This document shows, piece by piece, positions 1 through 8,771 of a stretch of 64,000 nt of DNA (within the stretch, counting starts at the first letter, position 1; each line of letters begins with the position of its first letter). The notes under the pieces are model-generated. The model worked only from the letters and a program-made list of their open reading frames with translations, ran no database searches and had not been told where the DNA came from. This stretch comes from Flavobacterium sp. SUN052 (GTDB taxonomy: Bacteria; Bacteroidota; Bacteroidia; Flavobacteriales; Flavobacteriaceae), in assembly GCF_028867935.1 (NCBI RefSeq), contig NZ_JAPQNS010000021.1, positions 21,939 through 85,938 on the forward strand, written 5' to 3'. The position numbers were made by a program, and so were the translations under genes.

Positions 1-1473
1 GATACAGTGGCGGTGCTGGACTGGGATAGCCATCGGTACCTGGAGTGTTTTTTTGGCGTACCCGGCATCGGTGCTATTCTCCATACAATCAATATCCGAC
101 TGTCGCCCGCTCAAATCCTATACACCATGAATCACGCAGAAGATACCATCGTGTTGGTTCATGAGGATTTCCTGCCGATTATCGACGCCCTAAAAAGTCA
201 GCTAACCACCGTTAAAACCTACGTTCTGATAAGCGATAAAGCCTATACTGCTCCAGAAAGTATCGTTGTACCGGAAGGGTTTGCTGGTGAATATGAGTCA
301 TTGCTGGCGGGGCAATCTGATCAGTATGATTTTCCAGATTGGGACGAAAACAGCTGGGCTACAACATTTTACACGACTGGAACAACAGGTAATCCAAAAG
401 GTGTTTATTTTTCACAACGGCAGTTATTTCTTCACACAATGGGCTTGATGGCCTGTGTGTCGGCCTATGAATCGGTACCGTTCAAAGCCGCACATGATGT
501 GTATATGCCGATTACACCTATGTTCCACGTTCATGCCTGGGGATTTCCGTTTCTGGCAACCATGCTTTCAGCCAAGCAGATTTATCCAGGCCGCTACGAG
601 CCTGAACTGTTACTGAAGCTACTCCTGAAGGAGGGCGTCACCTTCTCTCACTGTGTACCAACCATTATGAACATGCTGGTGAACAGCCCGGCCGCCAAAC
701 AGTTTCAGGAGCAATTAAGCCGCTGGAAAGTTATTATTGGTGGATCTGCTCTGACAAAAGGGTTGGCTAAAGCCGCTGGTGACCTCGGCATTCAGTTATT
801 CCAGGGTTATGGCATGTCGGAAACCGCTCCGATTATGAGCATCACCTACCTGAACGAAGAGGAACGGAAATTATCGACCGACGATCAGATTGAATACCGA
901 ACTCGTGCTGGTCGAGTATCGCCATTTGTTGAAGTTCGTTTAATGGACGACGATGGTAACTTTGTGCCTCATGATGGACATTCACTGGGTGAAGTAGTGG
1001 CACGGGGGCCGTGGATGACGCAGGGCTATTACAAAGAACCCGAACGAAGCGAAGAACTATGGCGTGGCGGTTGGCTTCATACCGGCGATGTCGCCAGTAT
1101 CACACCCGATAATTGGCTTATGATTGCCGATCGGACTAAAGATGTCATAAAAACCGGTGGCGAATGGGTATCCTCGCTCGAAATTGAAGATTTATTATCT
1201 CAGCAAGCAGGTGTCGGTGAGTCGGCCGTGGTGGGCCTTCCAGATGATAAATGGGGTGAGCGACCCTACGCACTTGTGGTTGCCAAAGCCGGGGCAGAAT
1301 TATCGCCCGATACTATCCGAGCCGCTTTGCAGGCGAAAGCTGAACGGGGCGAACTCAACAAGTGGTATGTTCCCGACCGTGTGGTAGTGGTCACCGAAAT
1401 TCCGAAAACGAGTGTTGGGAAAATCGACAAAAAACGTATTCGGAGCGAAATGAAGGATATTTTATTGGGATGA
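1..1473 (+). CDS. Long-chain fatty-acid--CoA ligase (AMP-binding family), 5'-truncated by window edge
   Basis: The reading frame is open from base 1, so the true N-terminus lies outside the window; about 490 residues remain of a family usually near 540. It should activate a fatty acid with ATP and join it to CoA in the cytoplasm. Visible family motifs are the P-loop-like TTFYTTGTTGNPKGV, the PMFHVHAWGFPF segment, the YGMSETAP adenine-binding motif, the TGDVASI aspartate motif and the C-terminal GKIDKKRIR with the catalytic lysine region. Its stop codon overlaps the ATG of the following phosphodiesterase, so the two are co-translated. The precise chain length preference cannot be read; medium- or long-chain is inferred from the family. 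Confidence 0.9.
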   Translation, partial: DTVAVLDWDSHRYLECFFGVPGIGAILHTINIRLSPAQILYTMNHAEDTIVLVHEDFLPIIDALKSQLTTVKTYVLISDKAYTAPESIVVPEGFAGEYESLLAGQSDQYDFPDWDENSWATTFYTTGTTGNPKGVYFSQRQLFLHTMGLMACVSAYESVPFKAAHDVYMPITPMFHVHAWGFPFLATMLSAKQIYPGRYEPELLLKLLLKEGVTFSHCVPTIMNMLVNSPAAKQFQEQLSRWKVIIGGSALTKGLAKAAGDLGIQLFQGYGMSETAPIMSITYLNEEERKLSTDDQIEYRTRAGRVSPFVEVRLMDDDGNFVPHDGHSLGEVVARGPWMTQGYYKEPERSEELWRGGWLHTGDVASITPDNWLMIADRTKDVIKTGGEWVSSLEIEDLLSQQAGVGESAVVGLPDDKWGERPYALVVAKAGAELSPDTIRAALQAKAERGELNKWYVPDRVVVVTEIPKTSVGKIDKKRIRSEMKDILLG

Positions 1474-1976
1474 TTCGGATTGGTTTATTTTCTGACACGC
1501 ACAGCTACCTCGACGAGAGCCTGTTTACTCACTTCGACTCGTGCGACGAGCTGTGGCATGCAGGCGATGTGGGCGCTCCCGACGTAGTGGAGCGACTCAA
1601 CGTTCGCTGGCCCATGAGGATTGTGTGCGGTAATATCGATGCCAAAACGTACGACTGGCCTGTACATCAACGCTTTGAACTGGAAGGGTTAGATATTTGG
1701 ATGACGCATATTGGCGGATCTCCGCCCAAATACAACCCAGGTGTGCGACCAACGTTGCAAAAAAGCCCGCCCGATATTTTCGTTTGCGGGCACTCTCACA
1801 TTTTGAAAGTAGCCCGCGACCCTGTTCTTCGGGGGCATACAACCGAACGCTTGTTATTTCTGAACCCCGGCGCAGCGGGCCGAACGGGATTTCATCAGAT
1901 GCGCACCTGTCTACGCTTTACGCTCGATAGTGGCCAGATTCGCGACATGCAGGTAATTGAACTGGGAAAAAAGTAA
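1470..1976 (+). CDS. YfcE/MJ0936-type metallophosphoesterase
   Basis: A 168-residue calcineurin-like phosphodiesterase. All metal-binding motifs are present in order: GLFSDTH near the N-terminus, WHAGDVG, VCGNID, the HIGG histidine and FVCGHSHIL, followed by LNPGAAG. The ATG at 1470 overlaps the ligase stop (ATGA), which decides the start; the frame stays open further upstream but only antisense to family sense. Members are small cytoplasmic phosphodiesterases active on model diesters; the natural substrate is generally unknown. A strong hairpin follows directly after the stop. Confidence 0.9.
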   Translation: MIRIGLFSDTHSYLDESLFTHFDSCDELWHAGDVGAPDVVERLNVRWPMRIVCGNIDAKTYDWPVHQRFELEGLDIWMTHIGGSPPKYNPGVRPTLQKSPPDIFVCGHSHILKVARDPVLRGHTTERLLFLNPGAAGRTGFHQMRTCLRFTLDSGQIRDMQVIELGKK

Positions 1977-1982
1977 AAAGGA

Positions 1983-2005
1983 AAAGCCCGCTTTTGGCGG
2001 GCTTT
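1983..2005. terminator. Bidirectional intrinsic terminator
   Basis: A perfect 9-bp stem (AAAGCCCGC with its complement) closes a 5-nt loop, with A-rich and T-rich flanks. It lies between the convergent phosphodiesterase and cold-shock genes and can serve both. Confidence 0.8.
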
Positions 2006-2025
2006 CCTTTGTGTCGTGTGGCAAA

Positions 2026-2220
2026 TTACGCTTTTTTCACGTTCTCTGCGCTAAGACCTTTACGGCCTTCAACTACCTCGAAACTCACGATGTCATTCTC
2101 GCCGATCTGATCGATGAGGCCTGTAGCGTGTACGAATACGTCAGGACCACCTGCGTCGGGCGTGATAAAACCATACCCTTTTGACTCGTTGTAAAACTTA
2201 ACTTTCCCGGTCTGTGCCAT
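2026..2220 (-). CDS. Cold-shock domain protein (CspA family)
   Basis: A 64-residue single OB-fold nucleic-acid-binding protein. The RNP1-like KGYGFITPD and RNP2-like VFVHATGL motifs are both visible, and the length matches CspA-like RNA chaperones. It presumably melts mRNA structure in the cytoplasm. The roughly 220 bases upstream contain AT-rich sequence but no clear double-box promoter; a long regulated 5' leader is usual for this family and may be here, but no structure could be assigned. It is followed by a shared terminator. Confidence 0.93.
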   Translation of the reverse strand: MAQTGKVKFYNESKGYGFITPDAGGPDVFVHATGLIDQIGENDIVSFEVVEGRKGLSAENVKKA

Positions 2221-2440
2221 TAGAAATTAACCTGTTAATTAAAAAAACTTATACTCAAACTATGTAACAGACCTAACGCCATTCCTGTTCGTTTTGCCAC
2301 CCTAAGCCGGAATATTTAATTCCGGTTACTGATTCACAAAGCCGTCCAACTAAGGAGCTTCGCCTGTTTAGTGCGGTAAAGTACTGATTTTTAAACCGAA
2401 CTATCACAATTTCTTAAAAAAAAGTTAAGAAATAAATGAC

Positions 2441-3445
2441 TTATACGGGTATTTGCTCAAAAACAACGGCTGTTTGTCCCGATTTATCCTTAAAAGCGGC
2501 CCTCGGCTTAATATTTAAGGTCTGAAATAACTCTGCATCAGCATCCACATCGGGATTAGGAGTCGTCAAAAGTTTATCGCCCGCAAAGATCGAATTGGCC
2601 CCAGCAAGAAAACACAGCGCCTGTTCTTCGGTCGTCATTCGAACACGACCGGCCGACAGCCGTACCATGGCTTTAGGCATAATGATCCGGGCCGTAGCGA
2701 TCATTCGTACCATTTCCCATACCGATACGCGCTCCTGATCTTCGAGTGGCGTACCCTCTACTGGCACCAGTGCATTAACCGGCACCGACTCTGGGTGTTC
2801 TGGTAAAGTTGCGAGTGTGAGCAGCATCCCGATCCGATCATTGTGCGACTCACCCATGCCAATAATACCACCTGAACAAACCGAAATACCCGCCTGCCGA
2901 ACGTGGCCAAGCGTATCTAGGCGGTCGTCGTAGGTACGAGTGCTGATAATATCGCCGTAGAACTCTTCGCTGGTATCGAGGTTGTGGTTGTACGCATAAA
3001 GCCCGGCATCTTTTAGCTTCTGAGCCTGACTATCCGTAAGCATTCCGAGCGTACAGCATACTTCCAGGCCCATTGCATTCACGCCCCGGACCATGTCGAG
3101 CACCTTATCGAAATCACGGTTGTCGCGGACTTCGCGCCAGGCTGCACCCATGCAGAACCGCGAGCTTCCTGATTCTTTAGCCCGATTAGCGGCATCAAGA
3201 ACTTCATCTACCTCCATCAATTTGTGTACTTTCACATGTGTATGGTAGCGGGCTGCTTGCGGGCAGTAGGCACAATCTTCGGGGCAACCACCCGTTTTGA
3301 CCGACAACAGCGTACAAACCTGCACTTCCTGCGGATCGTGATGCTGGCGGTGAACGGTGGCAGCCTGGTAAATCAGGTCGAGAACGGGCGAGTTATAAAT
3401 AGCCGTAATTTCGGCGCGGGTCCAATCGGTACGGAGAGAAGGCAT
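2441..3445 (-). CDS. bioB: Biotin synthase
   Basis: A 334-residue radical-SAM enzyme that inserts sulfur into dethiobiotin as the last step of biotin synthesis. The radical-SAM cysteines C54, C58 and C61 are seen in [13 protein letters not shown], and the second cluster region and the conserved [18 protein letters not shown] and [11 protein letters not shown] motifs are intact. The length is typical. It stands alone: no other bio gene is in the window. A good two-box promoter lies about 54 nt upstream and reaches to the end of the neighbouring GH130 gene. Confidence 0.96.
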   Translation of the reverse strand: MPSLRTDWTRAEITAIYNSPVLDLIYQAATVHRQHHDPQEVQVCTLLSVKTGGCPEDCAYCPQAARYHTHVKVHKLMEVDEVLDAANRAKESGSSRFCMGAAWREVRDNRDFDKVLDMVRGVNAMGLEVCCTLGMLTDSQAQKLKDAGLYAYNHNLDTSEEFYGDIISTRTYDDRLDTLGHVRQAGISVCSGGIIGMGESHNDRIGMLLTLATLPEHPESVPVNALVPVEGTPLEDQERVSVWEMVRMIATARIIMPKAMVRLSAGRVRMTTEEQALCFLAGANSIFAGDKLLTTPNPDVDADAELFQTLNIKPRAAFKDKSGQTAVVFEQIPV

Positions 3446-3498
3446 ATTAATGTGTAATGGATAACGAGTAATGGATAATTATCTAACTTCCCATCGCT

Positions 3499-3529
3499 CA
3501 AAGATACGGGCAGCTAACAGACCGCGCAA
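3499..3529 (-). promoter_or_regulatory. Bacteroidota-type promoter for bioB
   Basis: On the minus strand a TTG (3527-3529) is followed after 20 nt by TATCTTTG (3499-3506), matching the group consensus TTG-N19/20-TAnnTTTG. It is 54 nt before the bioB start and abuts the stop of the upstream GH130 gene. Confidence 0.6.
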
Positions 3530-3530
3530 A

Positions 3531-4583
3531 TTAGACTTCTATCAACTCTGCCACACCTACGCCCGAGTCAGCTGCACCGTAGTAGATCAAAATCCGGCCA
3601 TCGGGTTGCTGTACCCAGCCATTCGAGAAAACCACATTCGGGAAAAAGCCTTCCTGCTCCCAAATCAGGTCAGGGGTAAGTAATGGTGCTGTAGTTCGTC
3701 CTAACACTCGGGTAGGGTTGTTACAATCGAGCAGGGCCAGGCCAAGGCCATAACTGTGGGTCGGATCGGAACCGTGATAACAAACCAACCAGCCTTCGTC
3801 GGTGAGCATTGGCTCTGGCCCCGCCCCTATTTTTAGTGATTCCCAGTTGTTTTGCGTTGGTCCGAACAGGAATCGGTGATTCCCCCAATGAACTCCGTCG
3901 AGCGATTCGGCGAGCCACACCGAGGGCTTACCAATTTCTGATACCATTGGCCGGTGTAACATCAGGTATTTGTCGTTAACAAGGTCGGGGAAAATTACCA
4001 CGTCTTTATTGGGTGGAGCTAGCACCAGACCAACTCGCTCAACGCTTTTAAAATCGGTGGTTTTGGCTAATCCAACCGCTGGGCCATGTTCAGAAACTGC
4101 CGTGTAGGTAATCCAGTATTCGCCTTCCAAAAACGTGATGCGGGCATCCTCAATGCCGAATGCTTCGTCGGTGCGAGCGGGAAATAGAAAAGGTTTATCG
4201 TCGATTGTGAAGTGAATACCATCGTAGCTCCGGGCTAGCCGTAAATGACTAATCGAAGTGAGATACACTTTACTTGGTTCACCTTCGGAGCTGAGCGTTA
4301 CCACGCGGGGGTCATAGGGCGTGCTGGGTTCGCGGAAACGTTTTACCACTAATTGTGAAAATCCATCCCGCTCTTCCAGAACAGGAATATGCAGCCAGCC
4401 TTCATCCGCTGGATCGGGAGTTGGACCTTCAGCTACGCGCAGAAGCAGGATAATTTCGTCGCCAAACCGGCAGGCAGCTGGGTTGAATGCACCCAATACG
4501 GTAAAGCCCTCCACAGCCGGGCGTACATCTTCGGTGCGAATAATGGGCTGATCGGATAGCCGTTCTATTTTGTAGTTTTTCAT
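3531..4583 (-). CDS. Glycoside hydrolase family 130 protein (beta-mannoside phosphorylase-like)
   Basis: A 350-residue protein of the five-bladed beta-propeller GH130 family. Typical segments are GAFNPAACRFGDEIILLLRV near the N-terminus, YDPRVV, FGIEDARIT with the likely general-acid aspartate, and the C-terminal GCYHGSDP-like substrate and phosphate-binding region (here CYHGSDPTHSYGLG). Known members phosphorolyse beta-mannosides such as mannosyl-glucose or beta-1,2-mannan; a few hydrolyse. Subfamily and linkage cannot be fixed by eye. No signal peptide is seen, so it is probably cytoplasmic. No mannan-utilisation partners adjoin it. Confidence 0.85.
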   Translation of the reverse strand: MKNYKIERLSDQPIIRTEDVRPAVEGFTVLGAFNPAACRFGDEIILLLRVAEGPTPDPADEGWLHIPVLEERDGFSQLVVKRFREPSTPYDPRVVTLSSEGEPSKVYLTSISHLRLARSYDGIHFTIDDKPFLFPARTDEAFGIEDARITFLEGEYWITYTAVSEHGPAVGLAKTTDFKSVERVGLVLAPPNKDVVIFPDLVNDKYLMLHRPMVSEIGKPSVWLAESLDGVHWGNHRFLFGPTQNNWESLKIGAGPEPMLTDEGWLVCYHGSDPTHSYGLGLALLDCNNPTRVLGRTTAPLLTPDLIWEQEGFFPNVVFSNGWVQQPDGRILIYYGAADSGVGVAELIEV

Positions 4584-4702
4584 TATGGTCGAGTTAGCCG
4601 GGCCGTTTGCTCAATTCTTCTAACGCGGTCGGATTGGCTGGGTTATATGAGCCTACAAGCACAGGGAAATCCGTTTTGTTCAACCAAAACCAACAAACCA
4701 AC

Positions 4703-4963
4703 ATGAATTACCAACAAGAAAACGAGGATGTATTGGCTATTGACCCAAATCGGGGCGGTGCCGCTTTTGACGATGAGGGTTCGGGCGCAACAGCCGGATA
4801 TGGGTCTCAAGACCCTGATGCTATAGGTCGGGGCGACGATATGGACGACGATGCGCTCCTGGATGAGGATGACGACGATGATATTGCCCCAATTGGCGAC
4901 GACGACGATCTCGAAGATGACATTGATAATGACACAACCTCAACGGGACGGTCAGATTATTAA
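4703..4963 (+). CDS. Small acidic hypothetical protein
   Basis: An 86-residue protein of no recognised family. The second half is a nearly continuous run of Asp and Glu (for example DDDALLDEDDDDDIAPIGDD), giving a very low pI; Lys and Cys are absent. The ATG at 4703 is preferred because the residues encoded upstream (from 4607) do not look like protein start sequence and the acidic domain begins after MNYQQEN. A second acidic protein follows after 10 bases. It could be a disordered DNA-mimic or cation-binding protein; that is only a guess from composition. Confidence 0.55.
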   Translation: MNYQQENEDVLAIDPNRGGAAFDDEGSGATAGYGSQDPDAIGRGDDMDDDALLDEDDDDDIAPIGDDDDLEDDIDNDTTSTGRSDY

Positions 4964-4973
4964 CACCACGTAT

Positions 4974-5120
4974 ATGCAACCAAGCGAAGAAAACGAGCAG
5001 GACGATAACAACGGCACTGCCCCTGATAGTGATACTCAATCATCGGCCGCTAGTTCGTATGGAGGCCGCACTACTGAAGAAGGATCCGAGGCCCCAGAAA
5101 TGCCAGCAGAAGGGGAATGA
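4974..5120 (+). CDS. Small acidic, Ser/Glu-rich hypothetical protein
   Basis: A 48-residue open frame starting MQPSEENEQDDNNG, rich in Glu, Asp, Ser and Gly and predicted to be disordered. It begins 10 nt after the stop of the preceding acidic protein on the same strand and shares its style (Gln/Glu/Asn-rich N-terminus), suggesting a small operon or an old duplication. It has no recognisable domain. It may not be annotated by automatic callers because of its size. Confidence 0.4.
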   Translation: MQPSEENEQDDNNGTAPDSDTQSSAASSYGGRTTEEGSEAPEMPAEGE

Positions 5121-5130
5121 AGCAATGCAA

Positions 5131-5194
5131 AATGAATAATGGGTACTGAACAATGATTCTATTTTTGATCATCATTCAGCACCCATTATTCATT
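5131..5194. repeat. Long imperfect inverted repeat, AATGAATAATGG family
   Basis: Arms 5131-5157 and 5168-5194 are 27 nt each, complementary at all but a few positions around a 10-nt loop. The hairpin separates the acidic-protein operon from the convergent phosphohexomutase and could terminate both. Related words occur at 3455-3480 and 25655-25697. Confidence 0.65.
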
Positions 5195-5203
5195 TTATAT
5201 TAA

Positions 5204-6973
5204 CTATTTCAGGTTCATATCATCGATTACCCGCTGCACTTTTTCTTTTAGTGTTGCATAAACTGCGTCAAATTCATCTTTGCTATTAAGCGGTTCGTTT
5301 ACTGATACGTAGAACTTAATTTTTGGCTCTGTTCCCGATGGGCGGGCTGAAATCTTCGTACCATCGGCTGTGAAAAACTGTAGCACGTTCGATGATTCAA
5401 TTCCCATTTTGCCCGCTTCAATTGCATTTGTCTGGCCGTTCTCTGTGCGGGTCAGCGCCTTGTAGTCGTCAATACGAATGACTTCAGAACCGGCAATTTG
5501 CTTAGGTGGGTTGGCACGAAAATCGGCCATCATTTGCTGAATTTCTTCGGAGCCTGATTTACCTTTTTTGGTCAGTGATACAAGCCCTTCGTAATAGAAG
5601 CCGTTTTCCTGATACATCTCCATCAGCAAATCGAACAGACTTAGACCCTGATCTTTAGCATAGGCCGTCAGCTCAGCGATCATGGCGCAGGAGGCAATTG
5701 CATCTTTGTCGCGGACGAAATCACCAATCAGGTAGCCATAACTCTCTTCGCCCCCGGCAATAAACTGCTGCTGCCCTTCGAGTTCGCGGATTACCTGAGC
5801 AATGTATTTGAAGCCTGTTAAGGTGTTGTAACAGGGCACTCCCGCCCGCTCGCACATCCGGTCAATAAGGTCGGTGGTAACGATAGTTTTGGCAATGAAC
5901 TCTTTACCCGTCAGTTTATCAGCATCGCGCCAGGCCCGGAGCAGATAAAAAATGATAAGACTGGCCATCTGATTGCCATTGAGCAACTCAAATTCGCCAT
6001 GATGATTACGGGCACCCGCGCCAACGCGGTCTGCATCGGGATCGGTAGCCAGCACCAGATCAGCGTTCTGAGTCAGTGCCTGATCAAGTGCCAATTGCAT
6101 AGCCGCCCGCTCTTCGGGATTCGGCGATTTCACCGTCGGGAAATTGCCATCGGGCGTTGCCTGGGCCTCTACAATGCTCACATTAGTAAAACCAAGCGCG
6201 TCTAACGCCCTTGGTACCAGCGTGATTCCAGTACCGTGAATGGGCGTATAGACGATTTTCATACCCGCCTGCCGGGCAATCACGTCGGGGTTTACGGCAT
6301 TGGTTTTAATGCGTTCGATATAAGGTGCATCTACCTCTTCGTCGATCAGTTTGATCTTGTCTGGGTTTCCTTCAAACTTGATATCTTCAATTGACGTGAC
6401 TTTCTCAACCTCGTCGATAATGTTCTTGTCGTGCGGGGCCACTACTTGGGCACCGTCATTCCAATACACTTTGTAGCCATTATACTCAGGAGGGTTGTGT
6501 GAAGCCGTGACGACAATACCACTCTGGCAACCCAATTGACGGATCGCAAACGAAAGCTCAGGCGTAGGGCGTAGGCTGCTGAAAAGATAAACCTTGATGT
6601 GGTTCGCCGAGAATATGTCGGCTACCAGCCGGGCAAACTCGGGGCTCATCCGGCGGCTGTCGTGCGCAATGGCTACACTCACGTCTTCGCCGGGGAAAGC
6701 AGCATTGATATAATTGGCAAGGCCCTGCGTTGCCGCACCGACTGTGTAGCGGTTCATGCGGTTGGAGCCTACGCCGATCACCCCCCGAAGACCACCCGTA
6801 CCGAACTCCAGCGAGCGGTAAAACGAGTCGATTAGTTCAGTGGTGTTGCCGCTGTCTTGTAGTTGACGGATTGCAGTTTTAGTATTGGCATCATAAGAAC
6901 CGTCGAGCCAACGGTCGATTTCGGTCTGGGTTGTAGCGTCAATAGATGCTGTGGTCATGTCTGAATTAGTCAA
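5204..6973 (-). CDS. Phosphohexomutase (phosphoglucomutase/phosphomannomutase, alpha-D-phosphohexomutase family)
   Basis: A 589-residue cytoplasmic enzyme interconverting hexose 1- and 6-phosphates. The phosphoserine loop VTASHNPPEYNGYKVYW puts the catalytic serine at about residue 158; the metal loop DPDADRVG, the sugar-binding loop GGEESYGYL and the C-terminal phosphate-binding ARPSGTEPKIKFY are all present. The length matches the PgcA-like group (about 570-600 residues), larger than the 450-residue ManB/GlmM type. It supplies glucose-1-phosphate for polysaccharide or glycogen metabolism; no partner genes are adjacent. Confidence 0.93.
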   Translation of the reverse strand: MTNSDMTTASIDATTQTEIDRWLDGSYDANTKTAIRQLQDSGNTTELIDSFYRSLEFGTGGLRGVIGVGSNRMNRYTVGAATQGLANYINAAFPGEDVSVAIAHDSRRMSPEFARLVADIFSANHIKVYLFSSLRPTPELSFAIRQLGCQSGIVVTASHNPPEYNGYKVYWNDGAQVVAPHDKNIIDEVEKVTSIEDIKFEGNPDKIKLIDEEVDAPYIERIKTNAVNPDVIARQAGMKIVYTPIHGTGITLVPRALDALGFTNVSIVEAQATPDGNFPTVKSPNPEERAAMQLALDQALTQNADLVLATDPDADRVGAGARNHHGEFELLNGNQMASLIIFYLLRAWRDADKLTGKEFIAKTIVTTDLIDRMCERAGVPCYNTLTGFKYIAQVIRELEGQQQFIAGGEESYGYLIGDFVRDKDAIASCAMIAELTAYAKDQGLSLFDLLMEMYQENGFYYEGLVSLTKKGKSGSEEIQQMMADFRANPPKQIAGSEVIRIDDYKALTRTENGQTNAIEAGKMGIESSNVLQFFTADGTKISARPSGTEPKIKFYVSVNEPLNSKDEFDAVYATLKEKVQRVIDDMNLK

Positions 6974-7078
6974 TTGAAAAGGTATCTGTGATTTTGGGGC
7001 AAGTTACGGTGTTGTCAAGAGTCACGCAACGCGTATAGTAAATGCACCCTTTGACGAAAGTAGGAAAGATCAGATTCC

Positions 7079-8080
7079 CTACTTAAACCGCTGAATGCTA
7101 TAGCTTGATGCAGTCAGGCTAGCGGGGTTGCCGCTCATGACGGCTGCGCTTACTTCGCCAATCCGGGCGTTGAGCGTATAAATCTGATTGTTGTATTCGA
7201 CGTTCGTCGTGGGTTGTTCGTAACCTGCTTCGTCTGTTTTTATAACGCTGGCCGTACCCCAATTATCGTTACTTTGAATTTGAGTTACCCGGCTCCGGTT
7301 ATTCACCACGTATAGATCATTACCAATCAGCGTAATCCCATCAGCACCCGTCAGAGCTGGAAGACCAGTTATTTCGGTGATGGCATTGTTACTGGCTAAA
7401 TTGATTTTATACAGCTTACCAGTAGACGCTTTAGCCACGATCAGATAATTTCCGGGGTGATATACAATGCCGTTCAGACCAATTTGCCCGCTGGGGGCAG
7501 CGAATAGCGTATCGCGAGCCAGAATGCTGCTTTGTCCATCGGCCCCAACGCGGTACACTACTGGGGAGAAGGAGTCTGTCACATAAGCAACGCCCTGCGG
7601 ATCAAGCGTAACGTCGTTTGCGTAATGCTGGTTATTGGGCAAAAGAGCCGCCAGGTCAGTACGGCGCTCAACTTGGTTAGTAGCTAAGTTATACACAAAA
7701 AGTCCCGCCGTTTTGAGCTTGCTTTGGGCTGTACTTTTGCCTGATACACCCTGGTCGCCATTAACAACGTATACTTTACCGTTGAACTCCTTAATGCCAA
7801 CTGCACTGATCAGCTGGGCATCAGTGAACAGATCGGCGTAGCTTCCATTTTTATCGACAGAGCCTACTTTCCCCTGGGTTAACGATGAAACCAGAAACCG
7901 GTTGAGCACTGGTGAATATGTGATTCCTTCAGGGTATTGGCGGGCGCTTTCAAAAGCAAGACGATCGCCGTAATTGGGAGCCAATAGGTTATCGTCGCCA
8001 ATATTGCAGGATGACAGGCCGAGCAAAGCGGCAATGAGTGAAGCCGTTACCCACGAAGATAATTTAACGGATACGTTCAT
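7079..8080 (-). CDS. Lipoprotein with SMP-30/NHL-like beta-propeller
   Basis: A 333-residue protein with a lipoprotein signal (hydrophobic stretch ending LSSC, cysteine near residue 25), so probably anchored in the outer membrane or periplasm. The mature part shows repeated blades with patterns such as YPEGITYSPVLNRFLVSS, GIVYHPGNYLIVA and GADGITLIGNDLYVVNN, characteristic of SMP-30/gluconolactonase-type propellers. The catalytic metal ligands of true lactonases are not obvious, so a binding or scaffold role is as likely as an enzymatic one. The gene stands alone on the minus strand. Confidence 0.7.
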   Translation of the reverse strand: MNVSVKLSSWVTASLIAALLGLSSCNIGDDNLLAPNYGDRLAFESARQYPEGITYSPVLNRFLVSSLTQGKVGSVDKNGSYADLFTDAQLISAVGIKEFNGKVYVVNGDQGVSGKSTAQSKLKTAGLFVYNLATNQVERRTDLAALLPNNQHYANDVTLDPQGVAYVTDSFSPVVYRVGADGQSSILARDTLFAAPSGQIGLNGIVYHPGNYLIVAKASTGKLYKINLASNNAITEITGLPALTGADGITLIGNDLYVVNNRSRVTQIQSNDNWGTASVIKTDEAGYEQPTTNVEYNNQIYTLNARIGEVSAAVMSGNPASLTASSYSIQRFK

Positions 8081-8167
8081 AGTTTTGGAATATGTGTCCT
8101 CCTTAACTAATCCAGTACTCCCGTGGATTGTTTAAGCAACTCACCAAATTGCGCCTTCTGGATGTGT

Positions 8168-8629
8168 TTACACCCCAGCGGTTCTGGTCTTGCCTACCGT
8201 CGAAAGGGCTCCTTTAGGATCGCGCGTCATCTTTTTCACGAAGGTCACCCGCCTAAATCGCAACGCCGACCAGTCTTCATTTACAGCCACCATCCGCACT
8301 GGTTCAAAACCAGCGTCTCCTAATGCTGCCCAGCCCGTATCCCGGTTGAACTCGCACTGGTATTTTTTAGACGACTGTTTGGGGTACACCATCCATACAA
8401 CGGTATCACCTTCGGTATGAGCGGCTATCCACGTAGCCATTTGCTCAACCTGATCTAAGCGCTGGACAAAAGCCATCACAAAATCAGCTTGCGTTGCGGT
8501 CGTAGGGTCTTGCGAAACCGCTGCCAAAGCCTCAAAAGCGTTGGTCAATGGCGACAACTCGGCCGGAACATTCGCCAGCAGAATGTGCTGCTGGTTAGCG
8601 AGGTTTAGTTTTTTTAGGAGAACATCCAT
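8168..8629 (-). CDS. DUF3052-like protein
   Basis: A 153-residue cytoplasmic protein. The middle VVWMVYPKQSSKKYQ and the later EPVRMVAVNEDWSALRFRR correspond to the conserved WPKKSS and VDExWSGLKF-type motifs of the DUF3052 family, whose function is unknown. The N-terminus (KKLNLANQQHILLANVP) also fits the family's glycine-free version of the nucleotide-like loop. It lies between a lipoprotein gene and an ATP-grasp gene, separated from the latter by a long inverted repeat, so co-transcription is uncertain. Confidence 0.7.
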   Translation of the reverse strand: MDVLLKKLNLANQQHILLANVPAELSPLTNAFEALAAVSQDPTTATQADFVMAFVQRLDQVEQMATWIAAHTEGDTVVWMVYPKQSSKKYQCEFNRDTGWAALGDAGFEPVRMVAVNEDWSALRFRRVTFVKKMTRDPKGALSTVGKTRTAGV

Positions 8630-8654
8630 CGGTTGTTATGAAGATTGAAGATGG

Positions 8655-8762
8655 GAACGCGGATGACGCGGATGCTGCGCAACGCGGATCTCCGCAGATT
8701 TTGTCAACATAAAGAAATCCGTGAAGAATCCGCGTTGCGCAGCATCCGCGTCATCCGCGTTC
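8655..8762. repeat. Long inverted repeat with perfect 35-bp arms (CGCGGATGACGCGGATG family)
   Basis: Arms 8655-8689 and 8728-8762 are exact reverse complements over 35 nt, built from the word ACGCGGATG. The 38-nt centre is itself weakly self-complementary. It lies in the gap between two minus-strand genes. A degenerate half copy occurs at 10500-10545. Confidence 0.9.
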
Positions 8763-8771
8763 TCATTCATT

